64,000 bases of DNA from Sphingomonas turrisvirgatae (GTDB lineage: Bacteria > Pseudomonadota > Alphaproteobacteria > Sphingomonadales > Sphingomonadaceae), in assembly GCF_001721295.1 (NCBI RefSeq), contig NZ_MDDS01000046.1, forward strand, positions 1 to 64,000, in the 5' to 3' direction. The notes beneath the pieces were generated by a model. That model ran no database searches. It was given only the letters and a program-made list of their open reading frames with translations, and was not told the origin of the DNA. The translations under genes and the position numbers were made by a program. Every line of letters begins with the position of its first letter. Position 1 is the first letter of the stretch. Of the stretch, positions 1 to 8,664 are shown one piece after another.

Positions 1-55
1 TAGATCCTCCAGCTTGTTGGGTCTGGGGTCACCTTAATTATCTGGAGTAGAATCG

Positions 56-1933
56 ATGTCCTCATCTCGCAAATCTGCGCCTGCACGCGAACCGCTCGAC
101 ATAAATCTCGACTGCAAAGAATATGTCCTGGACTATCTGGCGCACTCGTTCCCAACCCAGCTCTTCGAACCCTATACCGATGGCGAGGGTAACCTGTGCT
201 CGCGGCCGGTGATGCGGGATGGCCAGCCCGTGCAATGCCGCGATGCGCTCGAACGCCGCGATCGTCTCATCGAGCATCTCGGCGCACTGGCCCCGGTGCA
301 AGGCGCCCTCGATCAGATCGTCCAGCGGTTCGGCACCGAGCAGGTCGCCGAAGTCACCGGACGGTCCCGCCGCGTCGTCGCCCGCATCGGCGCGGACGGC
401 GAACGGCGTCTGTGTGTGGAAAATCGCGCGGGCAGCGCCAACCTGGCGGAGACCGCTGCTTTTCAGGACGATGACAAGCGCGTCCTCGTGTTCTCCGACG
501 CAGGTGGCACGGGCCGGAGCTATCATGCCGACCTTGGCGCCAGGAACAGGCGGCTGCGCATTCACTATTTGCTCGAGGCAGGCTGGAAGGCGGACACGGC
601 CATCCAGGGGCTCGGGCGCACCAATCGCACCCACCAGGTTCAGCCGCCCATCTTCAGGCCGATCTCGACCGACGTGAAAGCAGAAAAGCGGTTTCTATCG
701 ACCATTGCGCGGCGGCTCGACACGTTGGGCGCGATTACCAAAGGACAGCGGCAGACCGGCGGACAGGGTCTCTTCCGTGCCGAAGACAACCTCGAAAGCG
801 CCTATGCCAAAGCGGCACTGCGCCAGCTCTACACACTGCTCCTGCTCGGCAAGGTGCCGGGCTGTACGCTGCAACGGTTCGAGGACGCCACGGCCCTCAA
901 ACTGACCGATCGCGACGGCACCCTGCGCGAGGAACTGCCGCCAATCACGCAATTCCTCAACCGGATGCTGGCGCTGACCATCGACCTGCAAGGCACGATC
1001 TTTGACGTATTCGAAGGTCTGCTTCGCGCCAAGATCGAAGGCGCGGTCGCCGCCGGCGTCTATGATCGCGGCGTAGAGACCATCACGGCGCACTCGCTAC
1101 GCGTCACCGAGCGCCGCACGCTCTATGCCCACCCTGCGACGGGCGCCGAGACCCAGGTCTTTACGGTCGTCGAGCGAAACCCGACCCGGCCGATTTCACT
1201 TGCCGAAGCGGTTGAGCGCGGTGCCGACCGCGACTGCCGCTTATTGATCAATCGCCGTTCGAAGCGGGCAGCGGTACAAATTCCGGCCCCCAGTCTGACG
1301 CTCGATGACGGCGAGGTGGAGCGCCGCGTCCGGCTGCTCCGCCCAGTCGAGCGCATGGCGATGGCGCAAAGCGCTCTTGAGGAATCGGCCTGGGAAGAGG
1401 TCGACGCGGAGCGCTTTGCCCACGCGTGGAGTGCGGAAATCGCCGAATTGCCGGCCTTTACCGAAGTCACCTCGCACATCGTCACCGGGCTGCTGTTGCC
1501 CATCTGGCGACGCCTTCCCGGAGAAGGATGTCGGGTTTACCGGCTTCAGACTGACGATGGCGAGCGCGTGATCGGCCGGCAAGTCGCGGCAGCATGGGTG
1601 GCTCAGGCCTTCGGAGAAGCGCCCGTAAGCATGGCTGCAGGTGATGCGTTTGCCGCCGTGCTGACCAAGGGGGATACACTTCACCTTACCGATGCGATGT
1701 CCCTGCGGCGTTCGCTCGTCATGGGCGTTCAACGGATCGAATTGGTGGGTTTCACCAGCGCGATGGTCGCGCGGCTGAAAGCCATCGGCTTAACCTCCGA
1801 AATCATCGCCTGGAAGCTGCGCCTGTTTATCCCGACGGGCAGCAACGGTCCTTCGATTACAGCGGGTTTGCTCAGTCGGCACCCTATCGAACGGATCGCC
1901 CCTCGGGCGGCAACCCGCCATGCCGCAGCGTGA
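56..1933 (+). CDS. strawberry-notch-like helicase, C-terminal part only
   Basis: The 625-aa product matches the C-terminal half of the large strawberry-notch family helicases carried by ICEs. A helicase-C-like region lies around residues 130-215 (LVFSDAGGTGRSYHADLGA, then IQGLGRTNRTHQ, a motif VI-like QxxGRxxR), followed by the SBNO C-terminal region. No Walker A or DEAD-type motif is present, and these normally sit in the N-terminal half. An in-frame stop at 35-37 separates this frame from anything upstream, so the gene is split, frameshifted or 5'-truncated at the window edge. A GGAG at 44-47 precedes the ATG, so it may still be translated. The role in the element is unknown; DNA processing is inferred. 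Confidence 0.6.
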   Translation: MSSSRKSAPAREPLDINLDCKEYVLDYLAHSFPTQLFEPYTDGEGNLCSRPVMRDGQPVQCRDALERRDRLIEHLGALAPVQGALDQIVQRFGTEQVAEVTGRSRRVVARIGADGERRLCVENRAGSANLAETAAFQDDDKRVLVFSDAGGTGRSYHADLGARNRRLRIHYLLEAGWKADTAIQGLGRTNRTHQVQPPIFRPISTDVKAEKRFLSTIARRLDTLGAITKGQRQTGGQGLFRAEDNLESAYAKAALRQLYTLLLLGKVPGCTLQRFEDATALKLTDRDGTLREELPPITQFLNRMLALTIDLQGTIFDVFEGLLRAKIEGAVAAGVYDRGVETITAHSLRVTERRTLYAHPATGAETQVFTVVERNPTRPISLAEAVERGADRDCRLLINRRSKRAAVQIPAPSLTLDDGEVERRVRLLRPVERMAMAQSALEESAWEEVDAERFAHAWSAEIAELPAFTEVTSHIVTGLLLPIWRRLPGEGCRVYRLQTDDGERVIGRQVAAAWVAQAFGEAPVSMAAGDAFAAVLTKGDTLHLTDAMSLRRSLVMGVQRIELVGFTSAMVARLKAIGLTSEIIAWKLRLFIPTGSNGPSITAGLLSRHPIERIAPRAATRHAAA

Positions 1934-1946
1934 CCGGAGACCGGCA

Positions 1947-2984
1947 ATGCACGGCCCTGCTGCTGAGCTGGCCGACCGTCTCGCGCGTAACGCCGAGGCG
2001 GTATGCCGACACTATTTGTCCAATGGACGCCGCGAAGGCCGATACTGGCTTGTCGGCGACATCAACAACAACCCAGGCCGCAGTCTCTATGTCCGGCTGC
2101 GCGGCGTCGAAACCGGCAGCGGCGCGACCGGCAAATGGACCGACGCCGCGACGGGCGATCATGGCGATTTGCTCGACCTGATCGCCGCCTGCCGAAATCT
2201 GCAAAGCCTGCGCGACACCTTGGACGAGGCTCGCCTGTTCCTCAGCCTGCCACGAACCGAGTCTCATGCCGACAGGCGACCGGCCGCGCCGGTGCCAACA
2301 GGGTCGCCCGAAGCGGCGCGTCGCCTATTTGCGATGTCGAAGCCGATCACGGGCACAGTCGCACAATCGTATTTGCGCCGACGCGGCATTACGGATGTGC
2401 GGCATGGCGACCCCCTGCGCTTTCATCCTCGCTGCTGGTATCGCGGTGATGACGAAGACCCGCGTGATCGCCTGCGCGACGCCTGGCCAGCCATTATTGC
2501 AGCGGTCACCGATCTCGACGGCACGATCACCGGAGCCCATCGGACCTGGCTCGATCCTTCAGGCTCGCACAAGGCCGACATCTCCACCCCCAGACGGGCC
2601 ATGGGGCAGCTCTTGGGCAATGCAGTGCGGTTCGGTCATGCTGTGGATGTGCTCGTTGCCGGTGAGGGCATCGAAACAATGCTTTCGGTTCGTCAGATCC
2701 TGCCTACCCTACCGATGGCCGCCGCCCTGTCGGCCAACCACCTCGCGGCGTTGATCCTGCCCCCCACGCTCCGTCGGCTCTATATCGCTCACGATGCCGA
2801 TCCGGCCGGTGATCGGGCGCAGGAAACGCTGGCCGAACGCGCGATCGCCCTGGGGATCCAAGTCATTCCACTGAAACCCAACCTCGGCGACTTCAACGAA
2901 GATCTGCAGCGGCTTGGACGCGATGCGGTCACGCGCGAGCTCCGCGATCAGCTCCTGCCCGACGATATTGTCCGATTTCCTTGA
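1947..2984 (+). CDS. Toprim-domain primase-like protein
   Basis: This 345-aa protein has an N-terminal domain of the type paired with Toprim in mobile elements (starting AELADRLARNAEAVCRHYL) and a C-terminal Toprim domain. The Toprim acidic residues are visible: VAGEGIETMLS (catalytic-type Glu) around residue 235 and YIAHDADPAGDRAQ (DxD) around residue 280. Such proteins act on DNA strands as primases or topoisomerase-like enzymes. The start at 1947 is chosen because GGAGA lies seven bases upstream; a longer frame from 1920 would overlap the preceding gene. It probably forms an operon with the helicase fragment. It is not a full DnaG: there is no zinc-finger domain. Confidence 0.75.
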   Translation: MHGPAAELADRLARNAEAVCRHYLSNGRREGRYWLVGDINNNPGRSLYVRLRGVETGSGATGKWTDAATGDHGDLLDLIAACRNLQSLRDTLDEARLFLSLPRTESHADRRPAAPVPTGSPEAARRLFAMSKPITGTVAQSYLRRRGITDVRHGDPLRFHPRCWYRGDDEDPRDRLRDAWPAIIAAVTDLDGTITGAHRTWLDPSGSHKADISTPRRAMGQLLGNAVRFGHAVDVLVAGEGIETMLSVRQILPTLPMAAALSANHLAALILPPTLRRLYIAHDADPAGDRAQETLAERAIALGIQVIPLKPNLGDFNEDLQRLGRDAVTRELRDQLLPDDIVRFP

Positions 2985-3191
2985 TCGATGGTGATCGGCA
3001 GGAAGACGCTTGTTGTCCGTAAAGCGGGAGGAACGCTCGGTCTGGCCTTGTCCTTGAGGCGCGGCGCCCACGGCCTTCTGAGAGAGCGATCGGACCGGAG
3101 CCGGTTCGGGTCGGCAACGGCTGCGGCGGGCTATTTTCCGCCGGTCCTGCGGACCTTTGCATCGCGAGCCAAAATAGCCCGCCTTCGCCGT

Positions 3192-3288
3192 CCTACGCTG
3201 CGCTGCGGCCGCTCGGTCCTTCGGACCGGCGGTGCAGGCCCGCTCTGCCCCCGCTCTTCGTCGCCTGCGAAGGCCGCGATGGGCGCGG
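3192..3288 (+). repeat. leader element copy A, upstream of the DUF2493 gene
   Basis: Two blocks here recur in front of the DUF736 gene: a block reading CGCTGCGCTGCGGCC (3196-3210) and AGGCCGCGATGGGCGCGG (3271-3288), 25 bp before the start codon. Between the blocks lies a hairpin GGTCC-TTC-GGACC (3215-3227). The whole 2985-3313 stretch has no convincing gene. It may be a shared regulatory leader; its function is unknown. Confidence 0.5.
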
Positions 3289-3313
3289 CCGGCAAACGGA
3301 CAGGCAGGACACC

Positions 3314-4246
3314 ATGAGCACCGATTCCGATTTCGAACCGCTGCACGAGCAATCCCCCACCTCCAGCCTCCTCGATGAGCTGCAACTCTTTGGACACAGG
3401 CCCTTCGAGGATGAACCCGATCCCAGGCCGTTGCCCGAAGAACGCCACGTCCGTGGCGCGATCGCCGACATCTTCGACGCACTGGCTTCCACATTCCAAG
3501 ACACACGTCTTGAACCCGACCTCGACGACCTGCTGTGGTCGACCGTGAACCTCTTCCACCGCGCCGCCGAACGGATCGAACGCGAACTCGACGATAACGA
3601 GCAAGCCCAAAAGCGCGGACAGCGCGAGCAGGACGGCTCGGAGGTCAAATCCGTCGAGCTGGAGCGTAAGATCGCCGAAGGCATGACGCTCATTGAACGC
3701 CGCAACGCCTTTGAATTTATGCGTGATCAGGCAGCCGACCAGTTCGAGACCCACCTCCGGTCAACCTGGCGCCCGCGCTCAGGCTCGATGGTCAATCGCA
3801 AGGCGCTGACCTCGGCAATGATCGACAGCCGCGACTTCATTGCCGCCCGCAAGCGCGCCGAGAACAAGGTGATGCTCCCCGCCGGCGCCAAGGTCGCCTT
3901 TACGGGTGGCTCCGACTTCAACGATCATCAGGCGGTCTGGGCAGCACTTGATCGGGTCCGCGCCAAACACCCAGACATGGTGCTGTTGCACGGCGGGTCT
4001 CCCAAGGGGGCGGAGCGCATCGCGGCCTGCTGGGCCGACAATCGCAACGTTGCACAGGTCGCTTTCAAACCAGACTGGACCCGCCACGCCAAAGCCGCGC
4101 CCTTCAAGCGCAATGACCAACTCCTCGACATCCTGCCGATCGGGGTCGTCGTGTTCCCAGGATCGGGCATTTCCGACAATCTTGCGGACAAAGCTCGCAA
4201 ACTCGGCATCCCGCTGTTCGATTTCCGGAAAGGCGGCGGTGCGTGA
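3314..4246 (+). CDS. DUF2493 (SLOG-type) domain protein
   Basis: The protein is 310 aa. Residues about 1-190 are acidic and helical, without a recognised domain. Residues about 195-305 form a DUF2493 domain: KVAFTGGSDFNDH, then LLHGGSPKGAERIAACWA and VVVFPGSGISDNLADKARK, the glycine-rich turns of a Rossmann-like SLOG fold that binds nucleotides or nucleotide-derived ligands. This family is a constant passenger of ICE and plasmid backbones in alphaproteobacteria; the ligand is unknown. It is preceded by the long leader 2985-3313 that shares two blocks with the leader of the DUF736 gene, which suggests common regulation. Confidence 0.75.
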   Translation: MSTDSDFEPLHEQSPTSSLLDELQLFGHRPFEDEPDPRPLPEERHVRGAIADIFDALASTFQDTRLEPDLDDLLWSTVNLFHRAAERIERELDDNEQAQKRGQREQDGSEVKSVELERKIAEGMTLIERRNAFEFMRDQAADQFETHLRSTWRPRSGSMVNRKALTSAMIDSRDFIAARKRAENKVMLPAGAKVAFTGGSDFNDHQAVWAALDRVRAKHPDMVLLHGGSPKGAERIAACWADNRNVAQVAFKPDWTRHAKAAPFKRNDQLLDILPIGVVVFPGSGISDNLADKARKLGIPLFDFRKGGGA

Positions 4247-4266
4247 GCGCCGCCGACCAGCCAACG

Positions 4267-4656
4267 CTAGCGCCCGTTGTGGGGCGCCAGACCGAGAAAG
4301 GCCTCGATACTGCGTTCGGCAATCACCCATTTGCCGTCGAGAAATTCGGCGCTGTCGCTGACAATCGCAAATGACCACTTCCCGATCTGGCCCGTTGTCT
4401 TGTTCACGCGGTGGCCGCTCGCCGCCCAAAGGGTCGGGGCGCCCACCACCGGACCAAGTAGCTCTGCAGCAGACATGGCATGACCGACATGCTCGACCAC
4501 ACCCTCATAGGTCTTGCCGCCATCAACGATCATAACCGTGTCCCCGATCTGTAGTGGGCACTGAGCCACCGCGATCTTTTGTCGGAGGGTTTCGACGTCT
4601 TGCTGAGCGTCGAGGAAGCGCTGCTTTGCTTCGGAGAGAAGAACTTCGTCTGACAT
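4267..4656 (-). CDS. hypothetical protein, coiled-coil N-terminus
   Basis: A 129-aa soluble protein of unknown function. Residues about 1-30 are heptad-like (LSEAKQRFLDAQQDVETLRQ) and are followed by a small beta-rich region (IGDTVMIVDGGKTYEGVVEHVG), resembling a KOW/SH3-like barrel at the level of pattern only. The start at 4656 is preferred to 4692 because a purine-rich site (GGGAGAGGGAAGA) lies directly upstream of it. It converges with the DUF2493 gene with 20 bp between the stop codons. Confidence 0.6.
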   Translation of the reverse strand: MSDEVLLSEAKQRFLDAQQDVETLRQKIAVAQCPLQIGDTVMIVDGGKTYEGVVEHVGHAMSAAELLGPVVGAPTLWAASGHRVNKTTGQIGKWSFAIVSDSAEFLDGKWVIAERSIEAFLGLAPHNGR

Positions 4657-4866
4657 TCTTCCCTCTCCCGTCGTTGCCCACCCCGCTCTCATAGCCGCTT
4701 TCCTTGGTCCGGGCCCGGCCTTCCACGGTCAACCCGTAAAGGGTCCGCTAAGCGGAGCTTGCGGCCGCTGGGCTAACGCCTGGCGCGGTGACCGCGGCCA
4801 TGTCCCGGACACTTCGGGCGCCTGTCGAGCGGGGATGGTCCCCGCCTCCAGACAGGAGCCGGAACG

Positions 4867-5028
4867 ATGTCGCTTTCTCTCGCCCAACGTAGCGCCTGGA
4901 ACCTCGCAAAGACCCTCATGGTCTGCGTCACCCTTTTCAAGGCAGGATCCGAGTTCGGCGTCATGCCCTCGGCCGAGTTTGACGGCGACCCTGACAGCGT
5001 CGTTCATGAATATGACCCCTGGTCGTGA
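4867..5028 (+). CDS. small conserved ICE protein, 53 aa
   Basis: The frame encodes 53 residues from MSLSLAQRSAWNLAKTLMVC to the acidic tail VVHEYDPWS. A perfect AGGAG lies eight bases before the ATG (4854-4858). Its ending DGDPDSVVHEYDP resembles, from memory, small proteins next to DUF736-type genes in other ICEs. The first 30 residues are hydrophobic and basic, so a membrane-associated or amphipathic helix is possible. Function unknown. Confidence 0.55.
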   Translation: MSLSLAQRSAWNLAKTLMVCVTLFKAGSEFGVMPSAEFDGDPDSVVHEYDPWS

Positions 5029-5154
5029 GCCACACCAGTTGGGCGGAAGCGCAAAAACGCGCTCCCGCCCAGCCGACTTTTGGGCTATACTCGACGCTGC
5101 GCCGTGGTGGTGGTGGAGGCGCGACCGTTCCTGTTTGCAACGGAGTACACCGCC

Positions 5155-5607
5155 ATGATCATTCTGGGCATCATCATGCTGATCATCGTACTGAGTGCGA
5201 TGTGTTGGTTGCTGTTCAACCTCGCCGTTTTCGCTCTTCCGCTGTTCGCCGCTGTGTCCGTGGGGCTCGCGACGACCGATACCGGTGCCGGTCCAAACGG
5301 CGCTATTTTTCTCGGTCTTCTAGCTGGCATCGCCACGCTTACCGCAGGCCAAATGGTCTTTACGCTCGTCCCGTCTACGTTGGTCCGCGTCGCAGTCGCA
5401 GGTCTCTTCGCGATCCCCGCCGCGATTGCGGGCTATCATGCCACGCACGGGCTCGCCGCGCTGGCGATCCCGGCTGAGGGATGGCGCCAAGCCTTTGCCC
5501 TTTTCGGCGCTGGAGCGATCAGCCTCACTGCCCTGGCTCGGCTTGCTTTGCCCCGAGGGGCAGGCTTTCGAGCCACCCCTTCAGACGCGCGTCTATCAGG
5601 GCAATAA
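5155..5607 (+). CDS. hypothetical polytopic membrane protein
   Basis: A 150-aa protein with four or five hydrophobic segments (about residues 1-20, 22-42, 48-70, 75-97 and 108-130), so it is an inner-membrane protein. No known family was recognised. A GGAG nine bases upstream supports the start at 5155; a longer frame from 5080 lacks a site and adds a low-complexity stretch of valines. It lies 126 bp after the 53-aa gene on the same strand and may be co-transcribed. Confidence 0.6.
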   Translation: MIILGIIMLIIVLSAMCWLLFNLAVFALPLFAAVSVGLATTDTGAGPNGAIFLGLLAGIATLTAGQMVFTLVPSTLVRVAVAGLFAIPAAIAGYHATHGLAALAIPAEGWRQAFALFGAGAISLTALARLALPRGAGFRATPSDARLSGQ

Positions 5608-6120
5608 CATCTCGCCAGAATGATTCCCCGCCCGGACCGACCCGAGCAGGTGCAGCAGCTCAGGTCATCACCATCACGCACCGGGCGCGACGGGGCTGGA
5701 GAGTATGGCCCCCTTCTGGTCAGAGATTGGCGATTAAGCGCGGTTGCCGGTTAAACGAGCCTGCCCATTGCCGCTTTCGTTCAGGGAGCATCCCACGGCG
5801 ACTCGGCGAAGATCGACGATCCCCATGAGCATTTCACTTCTTTACTGCCATCCCGACAATCGGGCCGTGCGCGCCGTTTTGTACGCTGGACTATCCGACA
5901 ATGCGCCGTCTGCGTTTTTGCCTTGCTTGGAGCCAAGGACATTCGCCAGGTCTCGGGTTGGATCGGCTATCAATGCACACACCCAAGCGGTCTCTTGATG
6001 GACTGATCTGGCCGAAGGCCGGCTTCGCCTCGATCGCCTCAGCCGCAACGCCTGTCGTCCGACTTTCTTCCCCGGCCCGGCGGGCCTCCTCGCGGGACAA
6101 GAAAGTCTCCCGACCGACAT
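5608..6120. other. gene-poor stretch
   Basis: No convincing gene was found. A frame from 5825 (57 aa, MSISLLYCHPDNRAVRAVLY) has no ribosome binding site and ordinary shadow-like composition. The right part leads into the repeated leader in front of the DUF736 gene. Confidence 0.5.
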
Positions 6121-6203
6121 CCTCCGCTGCGCTGCGGCCCTGAAGGGTGCGGCGTCGATCACCTCCGGCCCCTTGATCACCATCGAGGCCGCGATGGGCG
6201 CGG
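6121..6203 (+). repeat. leader element copy B, upstream of the DUF736 gene
   Basis: This is the second copy of the two-block leader: CGCTGCGCTGCGGCC-type block at 6121-6139 (with CCTC in front) and AGGCCGCGATGGGCGCGG at 6186-6203, 31 bp before the ATG. The distance between blocks is 46 bp here against 60 bp in copy A. Confidence 0.5.
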
Positions 6204-6233
6204 TGCTCGAAATAGCATCCAAGGAGACTTAAC

Positions 6234-6557
6234 ATGGCGACCATCGGCACCTTCAAGAAGAGCGGCAACGAGTTCAGCGGCGAGATCGTAACGCTCAGCG
6301 TCCAGGCCAAGGGCGTCCGCATCGTCCCCGAGGCGAACCGCAGCGGCGACAACGCGCCGAGCCATCGGGTTTACGTCGGCCGTGCCGAGATCGGCGCCGC
6401 CTGGAGCAAGACCTCGAACGAGGGCCGCGAATATCTGGGCCTCAAGCTCGATGATCCCAGCTTCACCGCTCCGATCTACGCCAATCTCTTCGACGACGAA
6501 GAGGGCGACACCTTCAGCCTGATCTGGTCGCGCGCCGCCAAGCGCAACGGCGACTGA
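6234..6557 (+). CDS. DUF736 family protein
   Basis: The 107-aa protein is a full-length DUF736 member: it starts MATIGTFKKSGNEFSGEI, has the central VYVGRAEIGAAWSKTS and the end LFDDEEGDTFSLIWSR typical of the family. DUF736 proteins are small beta-rich proteins found almost only on ICEs and plasmids; their function is not known, though a single-strand-DNA-binding-like role has been suspected. AAGGAGA eight bases upstream of the ATG supports the start. The gene is preceded by leader copy B and followed by a strong GC hairpin. Confidence 0.88.
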   Translation: MATIGTFKKSGNEFSGEIVTLSVQAKGVRIVPEANRSGDNAPSHRVYVGRAEIGAAWSKTSNEGREYLGLKLDDPSFTAPIYANLFDDEEGDTFSLIWSRAAKRNGD

Positions 6558-6565
6558 GCCTCTCA

Positions 6566-6591
6566 CCCCGCCCGAGCCAGCCCGGGCGGGG
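6566..6591. terminator. terminator-like hairpin between DUF736 and XRE genes
   Basis: CCCCGCCCG (6566-6574) and CGGGCGGGG (6583-6591) form a perfect 9-bp stem with an 8-base loop, nine bases after the DUF736 stop. There is no T-run, so it may act as a bidirectional block between two convergent genes or only as an mRNA end stabiliser. Confidence 0.45.
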
Positions 6592-6625
6592 ACTCGCCCC
6601 GACGCGTATTCTTACCGGTCCTGGC

Positions 6626-6871
6626 TTAGGTCTCAGAAGCTGGCGCCGGTTCCGCTCCGGGGTCGGGCCGACGCAACAGATCGGCCGCTTCGACACCTAA
6701 AACGTGCGCCAACCGATCCAGCACATCGATGCTGGCGGCATAAACACACCGTTCCAATGAACTGATATACGTCCGGTCGATCTCGGCACGGTGCGCGAGC
6801 TCTTCCTGCGAAAGCTCTTGAGCCTGCCGGTAATTTCGCAGGTTAAGCGCGAGTACCTCTCGTATCTCCAT
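6626..6871 (-). CDS. XRE-family HTH regulator
   Basis: An 81-aa single-domain Cro/CI-type helix-turn-helix protein. The HTH covers about residues 8-62: LNLRNYRQAQELSQEELAHR, then AEIDRTYISSLERCVYAAS and LDRLAHVLGV. It is typical of small repressors that keep ICE genes silent, and the inverted repeat at 6891-6923 just upstream is a likely operator. It converges with the DUF736 gene across the hairpin at 6566-6591. Confidence 0.82.
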   Translation of the reverse strand: MEIREVLALNLRNYRQAQELSQEELAHRAEIDRTYISSLERCVYAASIDVLDRLAHVLGVEAADLLRRPDPGAEPAPASET

Positions 6872-6890
6872 GAACGAGACAGCACTGGCT

Positions 6891-6923
6891 TGTAGAGTAT
6901 TTCACCACGGAGTATTCTCTACA
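6891..6923. promoter_or_regulatory. dyad upstream of the XRE gene, probable operator
   Basis: TGTAGAG (6891-6897) and CTCTACA (6917-6923) are perfect inverted arms 19 bases apart, and GAGTATT occurs twice between and beside them. The site lies 20-52 bp upstream of the XRE start codon, so autoregulation is likely. This is inferred from position and symmetry only. Confidence 0.4.
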
Positions 6924-7061
6924 GACCATTGGCTTGAAGGCTGTGAGCGTGCCACCGCGTCCCTTTTCCAGCAGTGCCGTAGTGCAAAAAACTGCTTGTG
7001 CGGCAACGCTTGGCGGTTTCATTAACCTCGTGATTCAGCCCCCTCTCAGCCGCGCTCGCCC

Positions 7062-7325
7062 GTGATGGCCAACTCGCCGATTTCAGATCTCGCCCCAGAC
7101 GGTCCCGATCTCACCGCCTATGATCGTGACCAGATGCACACCTATTTGCGTCTGATTGATGCCGCCGACGAGGGGGCTGATTGGCGCGAGGCGGTGGAAA
7201 TCATCTTTGGCGTCGATCCGAACGCCGACCTTGAGCGGGCGCGTGCCACCTACGACAGCCACTTGGCACGGGCGCGGTGGATCAGCGCGCGGGGGTATCA
7301 ATCGCTTGTTTGGCCCAAAGCCTGA
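7062..7325 (+). CDS. DUF2285 single-domain protein
   Basis: An 87-aa protein. The core YDRDQMHTYLRLIDAADEGAD and the end ARARWISARGYQSLVW match the DUF2285 domain, and the same pattern recurs at the C-terminus of the downstream split gene (LRAVDARHAGATRRDIAETIFG ... GYRKLLK), so the two are paralogous domains. DUF2285 proteins are small, putatively DNA-binding regulators of ICE backbones. Confidence 0.7.
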   Translation: MMANSPISDLAPDGPDLTAYDRDQMHTYLRLIDAADEGADWREAVEIIFGVDPNADLERARATYDSHLARARWISARGYQSLVWPKA

Positions 7326-7483
7326 CGTCCGTGCTGCCCGCCATCACGCAATAGAATATCCATTTTGGCGTGATCGGTTTTCACGAACACCATGCCTAGC
7401 TCACCGGGGTTCAACCTCAAGAATGCCATCCCGAATCCTATAGCGGCGCGCAACCGTGGCGCGTCCTGTGGAAGGAGTTCGCG

Positions 7484-8231
7484 ATGTCGAGTAAGCGTAA
7501 CTGGCGAGATTCTGGGCCTTATCTTCGGGCGAAGGAGCTTCCGGCAGCCGATCTGGCCTGGGAATTTCTGCGCCGCAATCCAGCGTATCAAAGGGCCTAT
7601 GCGTCGGTGATGCGCTCCTCGGCAGATGCCGCTGACCTGATGGCGCAGCGCTGGGGCCTGCGATTTCGCGGTGGATCCTCGCCGGGCGGCGGCAGAGACC
7701 GAAGTCTATTGGCTTGCCAATTATGATCCCCGCCTGATCCAGCTCGTCGCCGATACTACCGGGCTAGGCGACGTGACGGCTGGGCAGCTCCCGCTGCGCC
7801 ACGATATTGCCAGCGATGATGGCGCTTACGCAAAGATCGGTGCCTCCAAGGCCTCGGGCACGGCAAAGCTCGCGCCCGGCCTGCCGCTTGACGCGCCGCT
7901 GATGGCGATCGTTCCGCTCGATGCCAACATCCCAACGCGGATCGAGGCGATGGCTCGCCTATGGCGTGCGCTGACGGGCCAACAGAGCCTTCCCTATGCA
8001 CGCGAGATCCCAGCGTCACGCCGAGAACGTCTGGCGATGAGCCTGCGCGCCGTTGACGCCCGCCATGCCGGGGCCACACGTCGTGACATCGCAGAGACCA
8101 TATTTGGCCCGGAACAGGTGCCAGAGGGCGTCGCATTCGACGACCATCATCTGCGCAGCCGAACCGCCCGCCTGATCCGGGACGGCCTGGCCCTCATAGC
8201 CGGCGGATACCGCAAGCTCCTGAAATCCTGA
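7484..8231 (+). pseudogene. DUF6499-DUF2285 regulator, split by a one-base frameshift
   Basis: The first frame (7484-7726) gives an N-terminal transcriptional-regulator domain (NWRDSGPYLRAKELPAADLA, WEFLRRNPAYQRAYASV, MAQRWGLRF); the second frame (7671-8231) continues with VDPRRAAAETEVYWLANYDP and ends in a DUF2285 domain. The family normally has both in one protein of about 250 aa. Removing one base near 7667 (after the TTT codon) restores a continuous reading RF-AVDPRR. GGAAGGAG precedes the start. It is either a real frameshift that inactivates the gene, a programmed shift, or an assembly error. The second half could be translated separately from the GTG at 7671, but no binding site is seen. 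Confidence 0.7.
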
Positions 8232-8385
8232 CACGGCGCCCGGCTGGGCCGCGAAAATGTCCGGCTGACGGGTCGGAAACAGGGGCGTCGTTTGCGACCC
8301 GCCTCGGCCTTTTCCTACTTCGCCACATTCGCCTTCGACCGTCGGCAGCTCGCCAGAGCCGCCGCAAGCTTTCGGAGGTTCGATC

Positions 8386-8664
8386 ATGTCCTCACCCGCG
8401 ACCGCGACATTACCACCCCGCTGCCTTCGTACACCCGAGGCCGCGCGCTTCCTCGGCCTTTCAGGCCGCACGCTCGAAAAGCACCGGACCTACGGAACTG
8501 GCCCGCGATACTCCAAGATCGGCGGCCGCGTGGTCTATCGCGTCGAGGACCTCCAGATCTGGGTTGATCGCGGCGCGAAGTCTTCCACGACAGACGAGAC
8601 CGGAACCGTCGTCCTTCCCGCCAAACGGCACACGGAAGAAACATCCTTCGAGCGCCGTCGATGA
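8386..8664 (+). CDS. AlpA/excisionase-like HTH protein
   Basis: A 92-aa winged-helix protein of the MerR/AlpA type: LRTPEAARFLGLSGRTLEKH, then YGTGPRYSKIGGRVVYRVEDLQIWV, the usual layout of a helix-turn-helix followed by a wing that reads DNA. The tail after residue 65 is polar. Its stop overlaps the start of repA by four bases, so the two are translationally coupled. In this ICE family such a gene regularly precedes repA; a role as a regulator of repA or an excision factor is inferred. Confidence 0.75.
   Translation: MSSPATATLPPRCLRTPEAARFLGLSGRTLEKHRTYGTGPRYSKIGGRVVYRVEDLQIWVDRGAKSSTTDETGTVVLPAKRHTEETSFERRR

Noticed and set aside
5825..5998. 57-aa frame in the gene-poor stretch
   Set aside because: No ribosome binding site and no protein-like pattern beyond chance.
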